Assembly (NCBI RefSeq): GCF_000003605.2
Contig: NW_003111972.1
Coordinates: 54,624 to 66,306, forward strand
Direction of reading: 5' to 3'
From: Saccoglossus kowalevskii
Taxonomy: Eukaryota > Hemichordata > Enteropneusta > Harrimaniidae
DNA length: 11,683 bases
In this document: positions 7,904 to 11,683 of the stretch, piece after piece
How positions within the stretch are numbered: position 1 is the first letter of the stretch
How the letters are laid out: each line of letters opens with the position of its first letter
The notes under the pieces: generated by a model
The model's database searches: none
What the model saw: only the letters and a program-made list of their open reading frames with translations
What the model was told of the DNA's origin: nothing
Position numbers and translations under genes: made by a program

Positions 7904-8011
7904 TTCTAGAATGTTCCATTACCTTCTACAGTGTTCTATTACCTATTCAACCAGTTTCTAAAAAAAAATCTAGAATATTCCACCCAGACACAGTACGGTT
8001 CTATAACATTC
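7904..8011. promoter_or_regulatory. Cluster of heat-shock elements
   Basis: A perfect three-unit element TTC-TA-GAA-TG-TTC is at 7904-7916. A second good one (TC-TA-GAA-TA-TTC) is at 7969-7980. Further TTC pairs with the same 10-base pitch lie at 7924/7934, 7946/7956 and 7999/8009. Heat-shock factor trimers bind inverted nGAAn units every 5 bases. Several surrounding units have the outer TTCs but a mutated centre, suggesting a decaying array. The distance to the TATA box (about 65 bp) resembles hsp70-type promoters. Confidence 0.5.
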
Positions 8012-8059
8012 TCAGTAACAGAAGTTTTAAACAAGTCGTATGCGACATAGAACTTGGGT

Positions 8060-8473
8060 CTGGTAAGGCCAGATTTTTTTATTCCTTGTTTCTCGAGTTT
8101 TTATAAGGCAATTTTTTTGAGGAGGGCGAAAAAAAAATTAAATTAATTCTTTTTTTCCCATTAGATTTGTGAGATCATTGATCGAAAAAAAGAAATGAAA
8201 TAAAATGTTACGCCATGTATAATCTTTTCTCATCTGCGCGAGACTTTGGTACTTTGATCATGATATTCCCACGAAAATGCACTTGTATTTGGTATGCGGC
8301 GGGCGGAAAAAAAATGAAGATAAAAATAATTTTTTTTTAGTAATTTTTTGCACTTGCAATATGGCGGGCGCGAGAAATTACACTGAAATTAAATTTTATT
8401 TTCATTTTATTTCCGGCTCCTGTTCATTCGGTGGGTTCGCGAAACAAGAGATAATAAAAGTCTGGCCTAACAG
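8060..8473. mobile_element. MITE-like element with about 36-bp terminal inverted repeats
   Basis: The left end CTGGTAAGGCCAGATTTTTT, continuing ATTCCTTGTTTCTCGA, matches the reverse complement of the right end: CTGTTAGGCCAGACTTTTAT, then TATCTCTTGTTTCGCGA. The agreement over roughly 36 bases with a 414-bp spacing and no ORF is typical of a non-autonomous DNA transposon. The interior is homopolymer-rich. Flanking bases do not show a convincing target-site duplication, so the superfamily is undetermined. Confidence 0.6.
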
Positions 8474-8489
8474 CAGTTGTTTTGGTAGT

Positions 8490-8727
8490 ATGGACCAGGA
8501 AACTTTGAGTGAACAGTCGGCTGTAGGAGAGAAAACCTCAAGTCACTGATGGAGGTGAACATGTTAGCCAATGTACCACTCAGGTTCTCGAGATAATAGA
8601 GGACCCAGAATATTTTTTTATGCAAAATTACATCATTAATTATGCGTGGTTTTACCAAAACCTTATCAGAATTTGCATGTTCCATATTATCAGACTTGTT
8701 TTATCAGAATATGATGATCGATTCTAG
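8490..8727 (+). CDS. Unidentified short ORF, frameshifted
   Basis: An ATG at 8490 just beyond the MITE gives MDQETLSEQSAVGEKTSSH and a stop. With one base skipped near 8547 the reading continues as DGGEHVSQCTTQVLEIIEDP, then EYFFMQNY and a hydrophobic stretch to TAG at 8725-8727. The acidic, Ser/Gln-rich start looks like a natural N-terminus. The latter part may be intron read-through: CTCAG|GTTCTC near 8581 is a weak donor. No family recognised. It could be the first exon of a gene, or a relic. Confidence 0.3.
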
Positions 8728-8852
8728 AGATATCATTTGAACAAGTTTCCCACACAGACAGATCGAGCGCTCATTTTGTGCACATTGTTGACATGAGCTC
8801 CCCTTTGTACAGAGCACAATTGGAGCCAAAAATGACAACTGATTTAAACATT

Positions 8853-9056
8853 AAAATATTTATTTTGTCCAAATTACAATACATTTATTGAACTATTCAA
8901 CTTTTTAAACAAAATACAAGGCAAGATGGCTACAGGCATTTAAACAAAAGTCTGTTGACTAAGACAGTTGACTAAACCTTTTTATAGCAATGCTTAATTT
9001 TTCTCTTAAAACATTTATTCAAATTAAATTGTTTAACAAAGTAGAAGGCAAGACAG
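8853..9056 (-). terminator. 3' UTR with three poly(A) signals and a 130-bp tandem duplication
   Basis: Downstream (minus) of the stop at 9057 there are AATAAA signals at 9019-9014, 8889-8884 and 8864-8859. The first two lie in duplicated units 130 bases apart. Both units share TTTATT(C/G)AA, TT(T)AA(A)CAAA, T/GA-C/GAAGGCAAGA and GGCT/AGCT blocks. Each unit would supply its own cleavage site. Confidence 0.5.
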
Positions 9057-9455
9057 CTAACATTCATTATTTGCGCACACCAAAATAAATTCCTCTTGTG
9101 TGTCTGCATCAGTGCTGTGAACTTCTTGAGCCTTAAAAAAGTCAGCAAGTGCTTTTAAAAAACGTTTTGCCATGTTGAGGCTTCTGCACATGTATGTTTT
9201 TGTTTTATGCCGACTTGCAACACTTCATCTACTTCAATATGCTGTGGCATTTCTTGTTGCTCAACTGGATCTTCATTAATTGTCTCTAGATAATCAGTTG
9301 ATGTTATCGTTGTGGTAGTTGAAGTAGTGCCACTAAAATTTGTCATGTTGTATTTGGTCTTCCCAAATAACAAGTTCTATGGAATCGGACTGGTTGGCGA
9401 TGAGCAAACTCTGCTTATCTATTTGTGCTTTTTTTGTGTGTGCAAAACTAGTCAT
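9057..9455 (-). pseudogene. Small broken gene, possible OB-fold (RPA-like) protein
   Basis: From ATG at 9455 the frame gives MTSFAHTKKAQIDKQSLLIA, then SDSIELVIWEDQIQHDKF and a stop at 9333. One base away the reading resumes as SGTTSTTTTITSTDYLETIN and an acidic, Gln/Glu-rich part. A second shift near 9215 leads to RHKTKTYMCRSLNMAKRFLK, ALADFFKAQEVHSTDADTQE and EFILVCANNEC, ending at 9057. The motif IELVIWEDQI followed by SGTT resembles the I.LtLWEdqI strand of RPA-type OB-folds in invertebrate predicted proteins. This is a weak resemblance from memory. The first shift lies in an A4 run and might be a sequencing error. Poly(A) signals follow, so this was a complete 3' end. Confidence 0.4.
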
Positions 9456-9641
9456 GTCGTCAATACACCAGGTCTATTTTGATGTAATTTGATGTTAATG
9501 ATTGACTGAATGTTAGGCCACGCCGACTTAATTTTATGGATGACATACGTGCGCACATTAGTTTTTGCCTGTTCTCAAAAAAAAAAATCACAAAGCGCCG
9601 GCTTGTCGTAAAACTCGTTTTGGACTACTTCAAAACATGCC

Positions 9642-9656
9642 AAAATGGCGGCGCCC
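9642..9656 (+). promoter_or_regulatory. YY1-like site AAAATGGCGGC
   Basis: CCAAAATGGCGGCGCCC matches the YY1 core (AAnATGGCGGC), which in animals often lies just past transcription start sites. It is 190 bp upstream of the minus gene's ATG and about 600 bp upstream of the plus gene. Confidence 0.3.
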
Positions 9657-9890
9657 AGGCTCTTGCCAGTCATTTTTAGAAAAACATATGTATTTTAGAT
9701 ATCTTGAATTTACGTGATTGCATCGACCTCCGCTGTTCGTCGGTCGATACTCTCGCTGTACTGTCTTCGTACATATACCCTATAATTTAGTTACATTCCC
9801 TGGGGGTAAAGCTTTCAATTGATTACTGAATACATTGTATAATTTTAATAATGTATTCTTTTTTTACAGAGTGCCCAAATGATTACTGTG

Positions 9891-10004
9891 TTCCAGTAGC
9901 TGATTGTAAAGCTGTATTTTGGTGGAGATTGTTCTATTGGATTTCTCTTTTTCTTGTTGCTTTAGAGGACAATTCACTTTTCTGCTGTAATGGCCTTTGT
10001 TAAA
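9891..10004 (+). CDS. Possible exon, Cys-rich then hydrophobic
   Basis: After the strong acceptor TTTTTTACAG (ending 9880 or 9882) the frame gives ECPNDYCVPVADCKAVFWWR, then a hydrophobic run LFYWISLFLVAL and CCNGLC before TAA. One membrane-like segment. It would accept a phase 1 donor, as left by the HECT exon at 6007, but the sequence does not look like HECT. Unrecognised and possibly chance. Confidence 0.2.
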
Positions 10005-10540
10005 AGGATTAAATGAAGTTCAACTCTGAACGGTATTAGTAAGAGTAATTGATTTTTTATTATTAAACTCTATCGGTTGGCTGAAAAGGGTGATTAACCC
10101 ATTCACCTTACTTTATGCAGAGTTAAAAATTTAATAACTCAGCGAAAGCAATTTTCATTGAAAATAACCAAAAAATGTAGCACTAGGGTGAAAAATTTTG
10201 CTGTACTGCAGTACACAAATTTTGTCAGAGAAATAAACAAATATTGGGTAGTAAAAATGTCTAGTGTATGTGGTGATTATAAAACTGCCAAGGATTTCCG
10301 GTCACTTTATCAGTCATACTTAAAGCTGAAAAAAAGATGTCCTCATTCTAATGTTGCAAAACATCTGTTGTGAAAGAAATTAATGTAATTAACAAACGAT
10401 GGTGTACAATAGAATCTCTAAAAAGAAACCATGGAGCTGAGAAAAAAATTAAACTGGTATTGACTGATATTAGGATGAGAATGTCAAGAGTTAATAAACT
10501 TAGAAGGAAGAAGAAATTCCTGCAGTTCTGGACATGCACT

Positions 10541-10682
10541 CATGTTAACATTGCACTAAATGACAAACTATTTACAGTTCCTTTGACATCTCTCAATGTC
10601 AGTGACTTGGTGCAATCTGTAATGAAAACCACAAGGATAGATGAACAGCAATTTAAACTCATAGCTGATGGAAGGCCACTTA
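10541..10682 (+). pseudogene. Ubiquitin-like segment of the DUF6589-like protein
   Basis: HVNIALNDKLFTVPLTSLNV, then SDLVQSVMKTTRIDEQQFKL and IADGRPL follow the ubiquitin pattern. There are two strands, a helix starting SDLVQSV (ubiquitin TIENVKAKI), I-x-x-x-Q-F-K-L-I (IPPDQQRLI) and DGRPL (AGKQL). The last quarter of the fold falls at the frameshift at 10683 and is not recognisable; no terminal Gly-Gly is seen. It was probably a built-in UBL domain, not a conjugated modifier. Confidence 0.4.
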
Positions 10683-10824
10683 AATAGTTTTGTTGACAAA
10701 AGAAAAAGAGTTGAGTCATCATGCTCCATTTTTACTGACAGCCAAAACAGTAGTAATGTTACAGCTACTGTCAATGATAAACGACTTTTTAAAGCCATTT
10801 TTTCCCCGAGCAGTGCACTTAACA

Positions 10825-11094
10825 GATGACATTCCAGATTTAGTTCCTCTGTGCAGTGACCACTATGATTTATGGCGGGAAAGGAACAGAGTTCATTGTA
10901 CTATTCCTCGATACCCCCAAGCCCTGAAATAATTTTAGCTCACCGCAGGGATCATGGAGATTACCTAAATGTTGAGTTGACATCTGACAGTCTTCTGTGT
11001 GGTTCATGTTACACGAATTTATATAGAACATTAGATTGTATTAAAAAACAAAATCAAGGTTTCCTCTTGGATAATGCAACCTTAAACAAATTGT
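10825..11094 (+). pseudogene. Cys/His-rich zinc-binding-like region
   Basis: DDIPDLVPLCSDHYDLWRER and NRVHC are followed, after a shift in the C5 run near 10915, by PSPEIILAHRRDH, LTSDSLLCGSCYTNLY and LDCIKK. The C-x2-H...C pairing and the later L-C-x2-C-Y resemble the paired CS.HY...C and (V/L)C..CY blocks that open DUF6589-type proteins in invertebrates. A zinc role is inferred from spacing only. Confidence 0.45.
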
Positions 11095-11683
11095 AGATGA
11101 CATACAACAAGAAATGTGCATGGGTAATGTCCATGATATAGAGTTACATGTTATGTAGCAGATAAGCTGCTTAAAAAAGACCCACTACTTCTTCAAGAAG
11201 CTCTAGACAAATATCAACAAGTGATTACAGAAATGAGTAATAAATATACACTTGATAAAACACTGGAATATTACACAAACAAATCTACAACACAGCTGAA
11301 ACATAAATTGACAAAAATTGTTGGCCATCACATTACATTTTCCACAATAAAATCTTGAGGTGTTAATATTATGGTACACTTATACTCCGACACGGTACAA
11401 TTACTAGGGAAATTTTACATGTGCTATATCACAATACACGTGGTACAATTGTCAAAATGCAGGAAACATGCACAAAACTTGAAAAACAATTGTTGCAGAG
11501 CACAAAAGAAGAAAAAAAGTTCAATGTCTATTCTTTATGCAGCTTCTGAAGATCTGAATGAGAGACTGTATAACCAAGCAAATAGATTCATTGCCAAACA
11601 CAGTTGTCATCCAAATCTGTCTAAACGATATTGATCCAGTTTTGTGGAATTTTGTTTTTCTTATCACCAAAAGTAATGTCAGA

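Larger units (their letters stand above)
9456..10256. other. Intergenic stretch with possible shared promoter
   Basis: This lies between the minus gene starting at 9455 and the plus gene starting at 10257, so it may act in both directions. It has a GC-richer patch at 9590-9665 and another near 9720-9770, an AT-rich part after 9780 and a short open stretch at 9891-10004. A GTTAGGCCA motif at 9514 echoes the end of the MITE at 8060-8473, but no partner end was found. Confidence 0.35.
10257..11683 (+). pseudogene. N-terminal half of a DUF6589-like protein, heavily frameshifted, partial
   Basis: From ATG at 10257 (aaaaATGt) one protein can be followed through about nine register changes near 10370, 10683, 10824, 10920, 11092, 11157, 11368, 11525 and 11621, plus a TGA at 11356-11358. 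In order: a basic helical region (SLYQSYLKLKKRCPHSN, RMSRVNKLRRKKKF), a ubiquitin-like segment, a Cys/His-rich zone (LCSDHY, LLCGSCYTNLY), a helical linker (LLLQEALDKYQQVI), HHITFSTIKS, YGTLILRHGTI, a Lys/Glu-rich coil, and DIDPVLWNFVFLITKSNVR at the edge. The Cys/His zone and the DP.LW.F..L.T.S.R block match the N-terminal half of DUF6589-type proteins as I remember them. No introns are needed, unlike the left block. The density of shifts means a decayed copy, even if some in homopolymers (AAA at 10682, CCCCC at 10915) are assembly errors. Confidence 0.55.

Noticed and set aside
8467-8685. 72-residue minus-strand ORF
   Set aside because: Antisense to the better-supported plus-strand reading from 8490; no motif.
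1-11683. CRISPR array, rRNA or bacterial operon
   Set aside because: No regularly spaced repeats with unique spacers, no rRNA-like conserved blocks, and the spliced eukaryotic layout argues against a bacterial source.

Overview
The window looks like nuclear DNA of an invertebrate animal. It is AT-rich. Most protein-like stretches are exon-sized pieces bounded by GT-AG splice signals with matching phases. There is a LINE-type endonuclease, short inverted-repeat elements, AATAAA signals and TATA boxes, and no bacterial operon structure. I cannot name the phylum. The families recognised (a DUF6589-like protein, an invertebrate PHD/HECT ligase, a LINE endonuclease) suggest a sponge, cnidarian, mollusc or other invertebrate, but that is inference from memory.

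Layout. Bases 1-666 (minus) hold the 5' coding part of a LINE retrotransposon, with an apurinic-type endonuclease running off the left edge. Bases 1026-6007 (plus) hold five exon-like blocks in order. They encode the C-terminal part of a DUF6589-like domain, two PHD fingers, a ubiquitin-interacting motif and the first part of a HECT ubiquitin ligase domain. Splice phases agree across the four junctions, but two or three frameshifts and several in-frame stops make it a pseudogene as written. The long intron at 2952-5200 contains a roughly 0.9 kb inverted-repeat element with an internal tandem duplication. Bases 6008-7311 are mainly non-coding, with a 41-bp tandem duplication. Bases 7312-8011 (minus) hold an unidentified ORF behind a TATA box and a striking cluster of heat-shock-element-like TTC blocks. 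Bases 8060-8473 look like a MITE, followed by a short unidentified plus-strand ORF. Bases 8853-9455 (minus) are a small broken gene, possibly with an OB-fold, whose 3' UTR is tandemly duplicated. Bases 10257-11683 (plus) are the N-terminal half of a DUF6589-like protein, with a ubiquitin-like segment and a Cys/His-rich region. It is broken by about nine frameshifts and runs off the right edge.

The main point of interest is that the left and right plus-strand blocks look like the C-terminal and N-terminal halves of one kind of large protein. In it a transposase-like DUF6589 core is surrounded by ubiquitin-system modules (UBL, PHD, UIM, HECT). The halves lie in reversed order and do not overlap. 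This fits two head-to-tail copies, each cut by the window or by decay, or a rearranged single copy. Family assignments come from reading motifs by eye and have not been checked by database search.
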